A stretch of DNA of 64,000 nucleotides from Enterococcus raffinosus. GTDB taxonomy: Bacteria; Bacillota; Bacilli; Lactobacillales; Enterococcaceae. The DNA lies in assembly GCF_018917525.1 (NCBI RefSeq), contig NZ_JAHLOS010000017.1:1-64000 (forward strand), written 5' to 3'. Position numbers and translations under genes: made by a program. Positions 1 to 9,258 of the stretch are shown piece by piece; the stretch's first letter is position 1, and every line of letters begins with the position of its first letter. Below the pieces are notes generated by a model. It did no database searches. It saw only the letters and a list, made by a program, of their open reading frames with translations, and had not been told where the DNA came from.

Positions 1-95
1 AACACTTTCGTCGTGTCGCTACACGGTATGACAAATTGGCAAAGTCGTTTTTATCATTTGTTTATGTGGCTGCTATCTTCAAACTGACTCAGTAA
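1..95 (+). mobile_element. 3' end of an IS5-type transposase (partial)
   Basis: The third forward frame is open from the window edge to TAA at 93-95 and reads HFRRVATRYDKLAKSFLSF followed by VYVAAIFKLTQ. The RR-ATRYDKLA-F pattern is the usual C-terminus of IS5-family (DDE) transposases. About 20 bases after the stop, around 97-114, lies GAGTTTTCAGACACGTCC, which looks like a terminal inverted repeat. Only the right end of the element is in the window, so the family subgroup and activity cannot be judged. Confidence 0.65.
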
Positions 96-96
96 C

Positions 97-114
97 GAGT
101 TTTCAGACACGTCC
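97..114. repeat. Probable right terminal inverted repeat of the IS element
   Basis: GAGTTTTCAGACACGTCC lies immediately after the transposase stop and just before unrelated coding sequence in a different frame. The position and the outward-reading GGACGTGTC start suit an IS5-group end, and a following TAG/CTAG could be the target duplication. The left end is outside the window, so this is inferred. Confidence 0.4.
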
Positions 115-115
115 T

Positions 116-397
116 AGTAAAAATCATCAACTGATTAAAGAAAAAAATATTTTCAATGTTCAAAAAGATTGGTTAGTTTTAAGTACTGAACAAGCAAAAA
201 AACTAGCGAAATTAGTTCAAGACAACAAAGCCACTATGCAATCTGAGGCAAAAACGTTCGTTCAAAATAAAGTTAAAGCAGCGATGATGCAAAATCCTAC
301 CATGGATCAAGCAGCACAACAGAAAATTATTCAACAAGCTACTGCTGTTTATCAGCAACAAGAAATGGCAAAGCTAGTCGATGAGGTGACAAAATAA
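116..397 (+). pseudogene. 5'-truncated gene remnant, product unrecognised
   Basis: A reading frame of about 93 codons runs from the IS end to TAA at 395-397, with no plausible start codon near its beginning; upstream the frame runs back through the IS tail to a TGA at 29-31. The protein is hydrophilic, rich in Lys and Gln and probably helical (for example VQKDWLVLSTEQAKKLAKLV near the start, ending KLVDEVTK). It looks like the C-terminal part of a longer, possibly exported protein. The simplest reading is that IS insertion removed the 5' part. The family is not recognised. Confidence 0.5.
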
Positions 398-398
398 A

Positions 399-434
399 AA
401 GAAGCAAAGTTCCTAGGAACTTTGCTTCTTTTTT
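399..434. terminator. Bidirectional terminator
   Basis: A perfect 12-bp stem, GAAGCAAAGTTC / GAACTTTGCTTC, encloses a CTAG loop (401-428), with A-tract and T-tract on either side. It separates the plus-strand remnant from the convergent DUF1129 gene and can serve both. Confidence 0.85.
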
Positions 435-435
435 G

Positions 436-1140
436 CTATCTTCTTGGTGCTGTTGCTAGACTACTAATAATGCCGAAACGTTTTTTCAAGTAATAGCGTA
501 ATGCTAACGCTAACCCCGATAGTACAATCATAACCATTGGATCAAGGATTGGATTTAACGTTGGAGGCAACAATGCTGCCCCGTTAAAGACTAAGAACCA
601 GACGATTGTAACTGAGGCCAACATAAGAATCGTCTTCCATGTCTTTGGTTTTTTCGATTTATCTGCTCCAGGTTGCTCGAACTGATAAACAAATAAATAC
701 ATCATATAGAATACTAAACCACCGACAGCAGAAGCCACGATTAACGTTGTTAAACCGTAAGTAACGGTTTGTGTTCCACGTGAAACAAACAATCCCATGA
801 TCCCTGCAACAACCCCTAATAGGCCAAATAACAATAGGAAATTATCAAGCCACATCAGTGATGCGGTAGTCGATTTTTTCTGTTCAGCTGGTTTGTTAAC
901 AATTGCATCCAGACGCTCTGAAACTGTTCCAAATAATTGACGTGCAGTTTTCCCAGTTTTTTGTTCCTCGACTAAAGTTGGCAGCATCTCATTTAAAGCT
1001 ACAATAGTTTGTTCATCTGTTAAGTTCGCTGCTTTTAAAGCCTTTTTTAAGTCAAAAATGTATTGTTCGTTACGTTTAGTCAACTTTGCTTCAAGTTGAT
1101 TGTTTTCTGCTTGCAACGTTTGTAACTTTTCTGGTTCCAT
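436..1140 (-). CDS. DUF1129 family membrane protein
   Basis: 234 residues. The N-terminal ~95 residues are soluble and helical and begin MEPEKLQTLQAENNQLEAKL; they contain a region like the saposin/DUF1129 N-terminus (LKKALKAANLTDEQTIVALNEM). Four hydrophobic segments follow at roughly 97-118, 127-150, 168-190 and 200-216, with a basic tail KKRFG. This matches the DUF1129 membrane proteins commonly found beside ychF in lactic acid bacteria. The function is unknown. The gene lies 14 bp downstream of ychF on the same strand, so it is probably co-transcribed with it and ends at the bidirectional terminator. Confidence 0.75.
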   Translation of the reverse strand: MEPEKLQTLQAENNQLEAKLTKRNEQYIFDLKKALKAANLTDEQTIVALNEMLPTLVEEQKTGKTARQLFGTVSERLDAIVNKPAEQKKSTTASLMWLDNFLLLFGLLGVVAGIMGLFVSRGTQTVTYGLTTLIVASAVGGLVFYMMYLFVYQFEQPGADKSKKPKTWKTILMLASVTIVWFLVFNGAALLPPTLNPILDPMVMIVLSGLALALRYYLKKRFGIISSLATAPRR

Positions 1141-1154
1141 TGTTTCTTTCCTCC

Positions 1155-2255
1155 CTAAACGTTGAAACGGAACAACATGACATCGCCGTCTTGTACAACA
1201 TAATCTTTTCCTTCTAATCGAACACGTCCAGCTTCTTTCGCCGCATGCATACTGCCATACTTATCTAAATCATCAAAAGACACTGTTTCAGCACGAATAA
1301 AACCACGTTCGAAGTCAGTATGAATGATACCTGCTGCTTGAGGAGCTTTGGTGCCTTTTCGGAACGTCCATGCACGAACCTCCTGCTCACCTGCAGTGAA
1401 GTACGTTGCTAACCCTAATAAGTCATAAGCCGTTCGGATCAGTTGATCTAATCCAGACTCCTCAATTCCCATTGCTTCTAAGAACTCCACTTTGTCTTCA
1501 TCATCCAACTCAGCAATTTCTTCCTCCGCTTCAGCACAAACAACGATTACCTCTGAATGTTCACTAGCAGCGAAATTCCGCACGGTTTGCACGTATTCAT
1601 TACTGTCAGGCTCAGCAACAGTATCTTCATCAACATTTGCTACATAAAGTACTGGTTTACTTGTTAATAAAAATAGTCCTTTAACAATTTTTTGCTCTTC
1701 TTCAGTAAATTCAATTGTTCGAGCAGATTGTCCTTCTTCTAAAATGGGCTTTAATTTATCTAGGACTGCTAACTCTGCCACCGCATTTTTTTCTTTCGTT
1801 TTAGCTACTTTTGCCACACGTGCATAACGTTTGTTTACAGAATCCAAATCAGCTAAAACTAATTCTAAATTGATTGTCTCAATATCTTCTAATGGATCTA
1901 CTCGCCCTTCAACGTGCGTAATATTTTCATTATCAAAACAACGAACTACGTGACAAATAGCATCTACCTGACGAATATGGCTTAGGAATTGGTTTCCCAA
2001 TCCTTCACCTTTACTAGCGCCTTTCACAATTCCAGCGATGTCTGTAAATTCAAATGTTGTTGGAACAGTTTTCTTCGGATGAACTAATTCTGTTAAACGT
2101 TCCAAGCGCCAATCAGGCACTTCTACCATTCCTACATTTGGATCAATTGTTGCGAAAGGATAATTAGCAGCTTCCGCCCCTGCTTTCGTAATTGCATTAA
2201 ATAAGGTAGATTTACCAACGTTTGGCAATCCTACGATTCCGGCTGTTAAGGCCAT
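1155..2255 (-). CDS. ychF: Redox-regulated ATPase / Obg-like GTPase YchF (OLA1 family)
   Basis: 366 residues, the normal family length. The Walker A GLPNVGKST lies at residues 9-17 and DIAG (G3) follows at about 72. The NVDE variant of the G4 motif, which in this family shifts specificity from GTP to ATP, is seen in VLYVANVDED. A coiled-coil insert lies at about 130-170 and the C-terminal TGS domain carries the typical TFRKGTKAPQAAGIIHTDFE and ends DVMLFRFNV. YchF binds the ribosome and affects oxidative stress responses. It sits between DUF951 and DUF1129 genes in the minus-strand origin cluster. Confidence 0.95.
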   Translation of the reverse strand: MALTAGIVGLPNVGKSTLFNAITKAGAEAANYPFATIDPNVGMVEVPDWRLERLTELVHPKKTVPTTFEFTDIAGIVKGASKGEGLGNQFLSHIRQVDAICHVVRCFDNENITHVEGRVDPLEDIETINLELVLADLDSVNKRYARVAKVAKTKEKNAVAELAVLDKLKPILEEGQSARTIEFTEEEQKIVKGLFLLTSKPVLYVANVDEDTVAEPDSNEYVQTVRNFAASEHSEVIVVCAEAEEEIAELDDEDKVEFLEAMGIEESGLDQLIRTAYDLLGLATYFTAGEQEVRAWTFRKGTKAPQAAGIIHTDFERGFIRAETVSFDDLDKYGSMHAAKEAGRVRLEGKDYVVQDGDVMLFRFNV

Positions 2256-2284
2256 GTTCTACTTCACTCTTTCTCTACTAAGAA

Positions 2285-2482
2285 TTATTTCTGAGTTGTA
2301 TCAGCTTTCTTCTCAAGGATTTTTTTCATTTTCTTCTCAAAATCGCGTCTTGTCATCATGACGATATGACCACAATTGACACACCTAATTTTAATATCCG
2401 CACCCATACGAATGATTTCCCAGCGATTTGTCTGGCAAGCATGCGGTTTTTTCATCTCAACGATATCACCTAAATCATACAT
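2285..2482 (-). CDS. DUF951 small zinc-ribbon-like protein
   Basis: 65 residues starting MYDLGDIVEMKKPHACQTN. Two Cys positions (HAC near residue 16 and CVNCGH near 34-39) and the pattern KKPHAC...W...R.GADIKI.C..CGH..M are hallmarks of DUF951. The family is conserved next to parB and ychF in Firmicutes and its function is unknown. The start at 2482 is preferred over an upstream in-frame ATG at 2509 because GGGAGG sits 8 bases before it. It lies 36 bp downstream of parB and is likely in the same transcript. Confidence 0.9.
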   Translation of the reverse strand: MYDLGDIVEMKKPHACQTNRWEIIRMGADIKIRCVNCGHIVMMTRRDFEKKMKKILEKKADTTQK

Positions 2483-2518
2483 CTGGCAAACCTCCCATTT
2501 CGTATTCATATATATTGT

Positions 2519-3409
2519 CTAAGATTCATCAAAATGGATATTCAAAATATCTAAGATACGCGTCAAATCTGATGGCGATAGATACTCAATCGAAATTTTA
2601 CCTTTACCATCCTTCTCAACGATTTCAACGCCCGTCCCAAATTTATCCATCAAACGATCTTCGCTTTCTCTTAAATAGTAAGGCTTTTCCTTGGTTAAAC
2701 GAGGACCTTTTTTCTTATCTTTCGCTTTTCCTTCGTTATATTCAGTAACAATCTGTTCTAATTGACGCACTGTCAGATTCTCTTTTACTGCGCGATTCGC
2801 TAGTTTCAAGATCTGATCTTTTTTCTTTAATCCTAGCAAGGTCCGAGCTTGTCCCATTGATAAACGTTCATCCTGTACCATTTCTTTTACCAGTTTAGGT
2901 AAGGTCAACAAACGCAAATAATTGGCGATATACGGGCGGCTTTTCCCTAATCGGTTAGCTACATCCGCTTGCGTCAATTTTAAATTTTTCATCAGCATTT
3001 CATAAGCTTCGGCTTCTTCCAATGGATTCAAATCTTCTCGTTGTAAGTTTTCCAATACGGCGATCTGCATCATTGCTTCTTCATCAAACTCACGAATAAT
3101 TGCAGGAATTGTTTCTTTACCTGCCAACTTTGAAGCGCGAAAACGACGTTCACCAGCAATCAGTTCGTAACCTTTTACGGCTGATTTTCTCACAATAATC
3201 GGTTGGAAGACACCAGATTGCTCAATTGAATTGGCTAACTCTTGCAAAGACGTTTCGTCAAATGATTTTCGCGGTTGATAAGGGTTGGGACGTAAATCAC
3301 TCAAAGGTATCTCAATTACTTGGTCGTTCTTTATATCGACTTCTTCAATCTCAGAAAGATCTTGAAATAAAGCATCGATTCCTCGACCTAATCCTTTATT
3401 TTTGCTCAC
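2519..3409 (-). CDS. parB: Chromosome partitioning protein ParB (Spo0J)
   Basis: 296 residues. The N-terminal segment KGLGRGIDALF is the ParA-stimulating motif. The CTP-binding and clamp box GERRFR is at 86-91 and ENLQRE at 120-125. A helix-turn-helix (TQADVANRLGKSRPYIANYL) at about 146-165 binds parS, and a C-terminal dimerisation domain follows. ParB loads at parS as a CTP-gated clamp and recruits SMC for origin segregation. It overlaps parA by 14 bp, so the two are translationally coupled. parS copies are visible nearby in this window (5438, 21377, 22239). Confidence 0.96.
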   Translation of the reverse strand: MSKNKGLGRGIDALFQDLSEIEEVDIKNDQVIEIPLSDLRPNPYQPRKSFDETSLQELANSIEQSGVFQPIIVRKSAVKGYELIAGERRFRASKLAGKETIPAIIREFDEEAMMQIAVLENLQREDLNPLEEAEAYEMLMKNLKLTQADVANRLGKSRPYIANYLRLLTLPKLVKEMVQDERLSMGQARTLLGLKKKDQILKLANRAVKENLTVRQLEQIVTEYNEGKAKDKKKGPRLTKEKPYYLRESEDRLMDKFGTGVEIVEKDGKGKISIEYLSPSDLTRILDILNIHFDES

Positions 3410-4163
3410 GAACTAACACTTCCTTTGCTAGAGCTTGATAAACTTCAGCACCTTTTGAGCGTGGATCATAATCAATGATCGGTTTGCCATGGCTAGGTGC
3501 CTCAGATAAACGGACATTTCTCGGAATAATTGTATCGTAGACTTTCTCTTGGAAATAACGACGAACCTCTTCGACCACTTCCGCACCAAGATTTGTTCGA
3601 GCATCATACATTGTCAATAGTACTCCTTCAATCTCTAATCCAGGATTGAAATGTTTTTGAACTAAACGAACCGTGTTCAACAATTGACTTAACCCTTCTA
3701 ACGCATAATATTCGCATTGAACTGGGATCAAAATCGCATCACTTGCTGTAAAAGCATTAATTGTTAAATGCCCTAATGAGGGTGGACAATCTACTAAAAT
3801 AAAGTCGTATTCATCACTTACTTCTGCTAAAGCGCTTTTTAAGCGTGATTCACGAGCCATCATAGAAGTTAATTCGATCTCTGCTCCAGCTAATTGCAAA
3901 GTTGCAGGAACAATTGATAGATTTTCTCGCGGTGTCTTAATGATCGTCTCTTTAATGGAAACCTCATTGACTAAAACGTCATAAATATCTTGTTTTACAT
4001 CAGGTTTGCGCACACCTAAACCACTTGTAGCATTCCCTTGTGCATCACTGTCAATCAATAAAACTTTCTTACCGTCTTGAGCTAAGCACGCACCCAAATT
4101 GACAGTCGTAGTTGTTTTTCCGACTCCGCCTTTTTGGTTTGCAACAGATATGATCCGTGCCAT
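3396..4163 (-). CDS. parA: Chromosome partitioning ATPase ParA (Soj)
   Basis: 255 residues. The deviant Walker A KGGVGKTT is at 11-18, the A' motif LLIDSDAQGNAT near 35-46, and the Walker B ILVDCPPSLG near 121-130. This is a ParA/MinD-family ATPase of Soj length. It forms ATP-dependent dimers on DNA, works with ParB in origin segregation and, in Bacillus, controls DnaA. It lies downstream of rsmG (71-bp gap). No second ParB-like gene (noc) lies between rsmG and parA, unlike in Bacillus subtilis. Confidence 0.96.
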   Translation of the reverse strand: MARIISVANQKGGVGKTTTTVNLGACLAQDGKKVLLIDSDAQGNATSGLGVRKPDVKQDIYDVLVNEVSIKETIIKTPRENLSIVPATLQLAGAEIELTSMMARESRLKSALAEVSDEYDFILVDCPPSLGHLTINAFTASDAILIPVQCEYYALEGLSQLLNTVRLVQKHFNPGLEIEGVLLTMYDARTNLGAEVVEEVRRYFQEKVYDTIIPRNVRLSEAPSHGKPIIDYDPRSKGAEVYQALAKEVLVREQK

Positions 4164-4234
4164 CTAATTTCCTCCTAGTTCATATTAAAGAATTTATTTT
4201 CCATAAGAAAATAAGCTATGTTTATCCATTAAAA

Positions 4235-4948
4235 CTACTTTAATGGCTGTTTGTTTGGTTGGCCTGGTTTACGTGGATATTTTTTCGGTGTTTCTTTCTT
4301 TTTCTGCACTATAATAATGTGGCGCGTATCACCATTGGGTAATGAAACATCTTCGGCTTGGATCAGTTTACCGCCTAATAGAGCAATCGCCGGTTTTGCT
4401 TCTACCAATTCCTCTTCACTCTTCGCTGCCTTTAAAGCAAAAAAGTAGCCATTCTTTTTAACTAATGGCAAGCATAATTCTGTCAAAATATTCAGACGTG
4501 CCACTGCCCGTGCAGTCACAAAGTCAAACGTTTCTCGAAACTCGAAATTTTGTCCAAAAGACTCCGCCCTATCATGATAAAGATGCACACCGTCTAATTG
4601 TAAAGCCTCTACCAACGTTGTCAAAAATGTGATTCGCTTATTCAAGGAATCCACGATGGTAATCTCTAACTCCGGAAAAACAATTTTTAATGGTAAACTA
4701 GGAAAACCAGCACCTGAACCAACATCGCATAACTTTCCTTTCGCAACGAACGTTTCAGAAAAAGCTAGTGTAATAGAATCATAAAAATGTTTTAAGTAGA
4801 CTTCTTCATGTTCAGTAATCGCAGTGAGATTCATCTTTTGGTTCCATTCAACTAATAAGTGAAAATAGGTCGCAAACTGATCCATCTGCTTTTCAGATAG
4901 TTCGATTCCCAGCTTACCTAATTCCGCTTGAAATTCTTCTGGTGTCAT
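4235..4948 (-). CDS. rsmG: 16S rRNA (guanine527-N7)-methyltransferase RsmG
   Basis: 237 residues from the preferred start [10 protein letters not shown]. An ATG 15 bases upstream (4963) is in frame, but the sequence AAAGGA between the two is correctly placed as ribosome binding site for 4948. The SAM-binding loop [14 protein letters not shown] lies near residue 70, followed by [13 protein letters not shown] and the TARAVARL motif. The basic C-terminal tail ([16 protein letters not shown]) is usual in Firmicutes GidB. The enzyme adds m7G at position 527 of 16S rRNA; loss gives low-level streptomycin resistance in other bacteria. Confidence 0.95.
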   Translation of the reverse strand: MTPEEFQAELGKLGIELSEKQMDQFATYFHLLVEWNQKMNLTAITEHEEVYLKHFYDSITLAFSETFVAKGKLCDVGSGAGFPSLPLKIVFPELEITIVDSLNKRITFLTTLVEALQLDGVHLYHDRAESFGQNFEFRETFDFVTARAVARLNILTELCLPLVKKNGYFFALKAAKSEEELVEAKPAIALLGGKLIQAEDVSLPNGDTRHIIIVQKKKETPKKYPRKPGQPNKQPLK

Positions 4949-4967
4949 AAGAAATCCTTTCATTTTC

Positions 4968-4989
4968 GTGAAACAGGAAAATGTTTCAC
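4968..4989. repeat. Inverted pair of parS-like half-sites upstream of rsmG
   Basis: GTGAAACA at 4968-4975 and TGTTTCAC at 4982-4989 form an exact 8-bp inverted repeat with a 6-bp centre, directly upstream of rsmG. Each arm equals half of the parS palindrome. A further single half-site, TGTTTCACA, is at 5042-5050. These could be weak ParB sites or an operator; neither is proven. Confidence 0.4.
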
Positions 4990-5437
4990 AGACTATCCTC
5001 TACTTTAACGCATTATTGCTTTACATGCAATGGTTTACGTATGTTTCACACAGAGATTAAGAAAGCTTTATCCTCCTTTTTCATTAGCTTTTAGTTTGTT
5101 GGCATTGGCCTTTTTTAGTTTGATTTTTTTATTTCCTCTTCACTAAATTCTAGATCATTGGAGTCTATATGATGACTATTTTTTTGAAAAAACTAGTCAG
5201 TTGAAATGACTAACTATCAGCAACATTTGGTTCTTCAACTCATCTTCTAAAATTTAAAAATTGCCCATCGAATAAAATTCCGTAAAACAGTCGAAAATAT
5301 GTGTTTTCTATCACAATGACGATTTTTAGAAAACGCTTAGCTTGATAAATATCGAGCAATCTTTTTTAGAAAAATTTTTTAACTTCTAATTGTTATTTAC
5401 GGCAGATTTACCTATTAATTTCAAAAAATGGTCTGAG

Positions 5438-5453
5438 TGTTTCACATGGAACA
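5438..5453. other. parS site (near consensus)
   Basis: TGTTTCACATGGAACA differs from the perfect palindrome TGTTTCACGTGAAACA at two inner positions. It lies in the rsmG-mnmG gap, about 1.3 kb from the end of parA and 6.7 kb from dnaA, a normal place for a ParB loading site. Confidence 0.7.
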
Positions 5454-5628
5454 CCAAAATAACTTGAAATGATTTTTATCAGAAGAAAAGGATATTTGTT
5501 TTTTTAGAATAAGAATTATTTATGAGAGAGCTTTTTAAGTATATCTGGCCTATTACAGACTAAACGGTTTTTGTAGGATTATAAAAGAAAAAAAGTAAGA
5601 TAGATTTTATTTAACCGATTAACTTCAA

Positions 5629-5682
5629 CTTACAAAAATAAGCCAGACCATACATATTATGGTCTTGACCTATTTTTGTAAG
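5629..5682. terminator. Long imperfect inverted repeat ending the mnmG transcript
   Basis: CTTACAAAAATA (5629-5640) pairs with TATTTTTGTAAG at the other end, and AGACCATA pairs with TATGGTCT around a short loop, with a few mismatches between. It begins 9 bases after the mnmG stop codon. The stem is much longer than an ordinary terminator and symmetric, so it may act in both directions. Confidence 0.6.
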
Positions 5683-5690
5683 CTATCCTA

Positions 5691-7592
5691 TTAAACCGTT
5701 TTGTTACCAACCTTCGCAATCTTCCCTTGTTCCACGTATACCATTAGGATACTGATATCAGCAGGGTTTACGCCACTAATCCGGCTGGCCTGAGCGATCG
5801 TTTCAGGTTGAATTTTTTGTAATTTTTGTTTTGCTTCTGTCGCTAATCCGTTGATTGCTTCATAATCAATTCGTTCTGGAATACGTTTAGCTTCCATCCG
5901 TTTCAACTTTTCGACTTTTTCCATTGCTTTTTTAATATAGCCTTCATACTTAATCTGGATCTCAACTTGTTCCACTTCTTTTTCTGTCAATTCATCATTT
6001 GCTGGAATAAATTGCAACAATTCTTGGTAGGTAATTTCTGGGCGTTTCAAGAAATCACTCGCTAAAACACCATCTTTCAATTCTGCGCTGTTTTTAGCTC
6101 TCAGAAAGCTCTGAACATTATCATGAGGTTTTATGCGAATTGATTGTAAACGAGCTATCTCTGCTTCGATATGCGCTTTTTTAACTAGGTATGCTTGATA
6201 GTTTGCTTCTTCTACTAAACCGATCCTGTATCCAATTTCTGTTAAACGTAAATCAGCATTATCATGTCGTAAAATCAAACGATATTCTGCTCGTGAAGTC
6301 AATAAACGATAAGGTTCATTAGTTCCTTTAGTCACCAAATCATCAATCATAACACCAATATATCCATCACTACGTTTCATGATAAATGGTTCTTTTCCCT
6401 GAATCTTCAAGGCCGCATTAATTCCGGCCATTAAGCCTTGACCAGCAGCTTCTTCATATCCGCTAGTTCCATTGGTTTGTCCAGCAGTATAAAGATTTTC
6501 GATCACTTTCGTCTCTAAGGTTGGGCGTAATTGGTGAGGAGCTACCATGTCATATTCGATGGCATAACCTGTCCGCATCATTTCTGCATTTTCTAACCCT
6601 TCAATCGAATGTAAAACGTCATTCTGGACATCTTCTGGTAGTGAAGTTGATAATCCTTGGACATATACTTCTTCTGTATTACGTCCTTCTGGTTCTAAGA
6701 ATAGTTGATGACGTTCTTTGTCTGCGAAGCGTACAATCTTATCCTCAATTGATGGACAATAACGAGCCCCAACTCCGTCCACGATGCCTGTAAACATCGG
6801 TGCACGATGCAAGTTATTTTGAATGATCTCATGACTTTTTGGATTCGTATAGGTCAACCAGCAAGGAATTTGTTCCGTTAAATACTGACTATCTGGCGTT
6901 TGATAACTAAAGTGATTAGGTTTTTCATCGCCAGGTTGAATCTCTGTTTTTTTGTAATCGATCGAACCAGATTTCACTCGCGGCGGTGTTCCTGTTTTAA
7001 AACGATGGATTTCTAATCCTAATTCTTGTAAATGATCAGCTAATTTGATTGATGGCTGGGAGTTATTGGGACCAGAAGAATATTTTAATTCGCCGATAAT
7101 AATCTCTCCGCGCAAAGCCGTCCCTGCTGTAATAATTACAGCCTTCGCTGAATAAACTGCGCCTGTTGAAGTCACAACACCTTTGCAAATATCCTCTTCA
7201 ACAACTAAACGATCAACAACTCCCTGCTTCAAAGTTAATTTTTCTTCTTTTTCGATCGTGTGTTTCATTTCTTCTGCATATGCATGCTTGTCCGCTTGAG
7301 CACGCAATGCACGTACTGCTGGACCTTTCCCTGTATTTAACATCCGCATTTGGATATATGTCTTGTCTATGTTACGTCCCATCTCACCACCAAGTGCATC
7401 GATTTCTCGTACGACCACTCCTTTAGCCGGTCCACCAATAGATGGATTACATGGCATGAACGCTACCATATCTAAATTGATTGTTATCAACAAGGTTTTT
7501 TGCCCCATGCGTGCTGTTGCTAAAGCCGCTTCAGAACCCGCATGCCCTGCACCAACAACAATCACATCATAATTTCCTGCTTGATATTCCAT
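5691..7592 (-). CDS. mnmG: tRNA uridine-5-carboxymethylaminomethyl modification enzyme MnmG (GidA)
   Basis: 633 residues. FAD-binding GAGHAG is at 14-19, [13 protein letters not shown] follows near 47, and GTPPR and TGYAIEYD are in place; the C-terminal helical domain ends with [20 protein letters not shown]. The length and motifs fit the family exactly. With MnmE it installs the cmnm5U34 modification in tRNAs, using FAD and methylene-tetrahydrofolate. The start is ATG at 7592, 15 bp after mnmE, so the two are co-transcribed. Confidence 0.97.
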   Translation of the reverse strand: MEYQAGNYDVIVVGAGHAGSEAALATARMGQKTLLITINLDMVAFMPCNPSIGGPAKGVVVREIDALGGEMGRNIDKTYIQMRMLNTGKGPAVRALRAQADKHAYAEEMKHTIEKEEKLTLKQGVVDRLVVEEDICKGVVTSTGAVYSAKAVIITAGTALRGEIIIGELKYSSGPNNSQPSIKLADHLQELGLEIHRFKTGTPPRVKSGSIDYKKTEIQPGDEKPNHFSYQTPDSQYLTEQIPCWLTYTNPKSHEIIQNNLHRAPMFTGIVDGVGARYCPSIEDKIVRFADKERHQLFLEPEGRNTEEVYVQGLSTSLPEDVQNDVLHSIEGLENAEMMRTGYAIEYDMVAPHQLRPTLETKVIENLYTAGQTNGTSGYEEAAGQGLMAGINAALKIQGKEPFIMKRSDGYIGVMIDDLVTKGTNEPYRLLTSRAEYRLILRHDNADLRLTEIGYRIGLVEEANYQAYLVKKAHIEAEIARLQSIRIKPHDNVQSFLRAKNSAELKDGVLASDFLKRPEITYQELLQFIPANDELTEKEVEQVEIQIKYEGYIKKAMEKVEKLKRMEAKRIPERIDYEAINGLATEAKQKLQKIQPETIAQASRISGVNPADISILMVYVEQGKIAKVGNKTV

Positions 7593-7607
7593 ATAGTTGC
7601 TCCTTCA

Positions 7608-9005
7608 CTATTTTCCTAAACAAAATTGACTGAATAATTGCGTGATTAATTCGTCTTGCACGCTATCTCCAACGATTTCACCTAAATAATCCCAACAGCG
7701 CGTCATATCAATTTGAACAAGATCCACAGGCATACCTGCCATAATACCATTTTGAACCTCACTTAATGATTGTCCCGCCTTCTCTAGCAATGCAATATGA
7801 CGAGTGTTTGATACATAAGTAGCATCCTTTTCGCCAGTTTGACCTCCAAAAAAGAGTTTGGCGATAGCTTCTTCCAATTGATCCAATCCAGCCTTTTCTA
7901 AAACGGAGATTGAAAATACTTCATCCTCACTCAGATATGTAGCAATATCCGTTGCTGATAGATGGCTTGGCAAATCGGTTTTATTCAATAAAATAATGCG
8001 TTTTAATCCTTGTGTTGCCTCCAATAGTTCTCTATCTTCCGCAGTTAGGGCTTCGCTTTGATTTAGGACTAACAAAATCAAATCTGCCTCTCCTAATGTT
8101 TTACGGCTGCGTTCTACTCCAATGCGTTCTACCACGTCATCGGTTTCACGAATTCCTGCTGTATCAATCAGTTTCAATGGAACCCCACGAACATTCACAT
8201 ACTCTTCGATGACATCACGTGTAGTTCCAGCAATTTCTGTTACGATTGCTTTTTCTTCATGTAATAAATAATTGAGCAGGCTTGATTTTCCCACATTTGG
8301 ACGACCAATAATTGCTGTACTTAAGCCTTCGCGTAAGATTTTTCCTTGCTTAGCATTTAACAATAATGCATCAATCTGTTGACCTACCTGTTTAGCTTTT
8401 TCTAGTAATAATTGAGTCGTCAATTCCTCAACATCATCATATTCTGGATAATCAATATTCACTTCGACTTGCGCGAGTGTTTCTAAAATTTCCTGACGTA
8501 ATTGCCGAATTAAATGAGACAAATTTCCATCTAACTGATTGATCGCAACACTCATCGCTCGATCCGTTTTTGCGCGAATCAGATCCATAACAGCCTCTGC
8601 TTGTGATAAATCAACACGTCCATTCAAGAATGCTCGTTTAGTAAATTCACCTGGCTCAGCTAAACGTGCGCCAGAGCGCAAAATCAATTGTAACAATTGA
8701 TTTACTACCACAATACCGCCGTGACAGTTAATTTCCACTATGTCTTCACGCGTAAAGGTCTTCGGTGCACGCATCACGCTCACCATGACTTCATCAACTA
8801 TCTGTTGGTCTTCTGGATCGATGATATGTCCATAATGGATTGTATGTGACGGAACTTCTAACAAACTTTTTTTCCCACTGCGATAAACACTATCTGCGAT
8901 TGCTACTGCTTGATCGCCGCTCAATCGCACGATACTGATCGCGCCTTCACCTGGCGGAGTTGAAATCGCTGCAATCGTATCAAATTCTAAGGTGATCTCT
9001 GCCAC
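7608..9005 (-). CDS. mnmE: tRNA modification GTPase MnmE (TrmE)
   Basis: 465 residues. An N-terminal folate-binding domain is followed by a helical domain interrupted by a GTPase with Walker A GRPNVGKS at 234-241, the [10 protein letters not shown] switch region, and NKTD (G4). The C-terminus ends FCLGK, the catalytic CxGK motif. It works with MnmG. Translation starts at GTG (9003-9005), chosen because AGGAGG lies 7 bases upstream and the family begins at this residue. Confidence 0.96.
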   Translation of the reverse strand: MAEITLEFDTIAAISTPPGEGAISIVRLSGDQAVAIADSVYRSGKKSLLEVPSHTIHYGHIIDPEDQQIVDEVMVSVMRAPKTFTREDIVEINCHGGIVVVNQLLQLILRSGARLAEPGEFTKRAFLNGRVDLSQAEAVMDLIRAKTDRAMSVAINQLDGNLSHLIRQLRQEILETLAQVEVNIDYPEYDDVEELTTQLLLEKAKQVGQQIDALLLNAKQGKILREGLSTAIIGRPNVGKSSLLNYLLHEEKAIVTEIAGTTRDVIEEYVNVRGVPLKLIDTAGIRETDDVVERIGVERSRKTLGEADLILLVLNQSEALTAEDRELLEATQGLKRIILLNKTDLPSHLSATDIATYLSEDEVFSISVLEKAGLDQLEEAIAKLFFGGQTGEKDATYVSNTRHIALLEKAGQSLSEVQNGIMAGMPVDLVQIDMTRCWDYLGEIVGDSVQDELITQLFSQFCLGK

Positions 9006-9033
9006 TTGTTTTCCTCCTATTAATTAAGAACAT

Positions 9034-9083
9034 AAAAAAAGTGCCTACTCCACCCCTTGAAAAGGAGTAGATTGAGCACTTTG
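9034..9083 (-). terminator. Hairpin with U-run in the jag-mnmE gap
   Basis: Read on the minus strand, AAAGTGC...CTACTCC pairs with GGAGTAG...GCACTTT, and the second arm runs into TTTTTTT. It lies only ~30 bases before the mnmE start and after another terminator that already ends jag, so it could be a second terminator or a leader attenuator for mnmE-mnmG. Confidence 0.55.
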
Positions 9084-9208
9084 ACTGCTTTTTCTACAAA
9101 ATTCTGGTGTTAGATTAGCATAGATCTTTCAACAATTCAAGTTTTCTTACCAAAATACCTGCTTTTTCAAATTTTGTTTAAGAACTTCCATAACTAAAAT
9201 AGATAACA

Positions 9209-9245
9209 AAAAAGTGCGGAGCAGGTCAACTGCTCCGCACTTTTC
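9209..9245. terminator. Terminator after jag
   Basis: AGTGCGGAGCAG and CTGCTCCGCACT form an exact 12-bp GC-rich stem around GTCAA, flanked by A- and T-tracts. It lies 14 bp downstream of the jag stop on the minus strand and closes the rnpA-yidC-jag group. Confidence 0.85.
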
Positions 9246-9258
9246 ATTTTAAACAGAA

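Larger units (their letters stand above)
4990..5690. other. Roughly 0.7-kb AT-rich gap between rsmG and mnmG without a gene
   Basis: No open frame of credible coding character is visible on either strand. The gap holds one parS half-site (5042-5050), one near-consensus parS (5438-5453) and, at its right end, the long mnmG-proximal inverted repeat (5629-5682). Promoters for the minus-strand rsmG-parA-parB genes should lie in its left part. It is unusually long for this otherwise tightly packed origin cluster. Confidence 0.6.

Noticed and set aside
2428-2748. 106-codon plus-strand frame antisense to parB and the DUF951 gene
   Set aside because: Shadow of well-supported genes on the other strand; composition follows the complementary codons.
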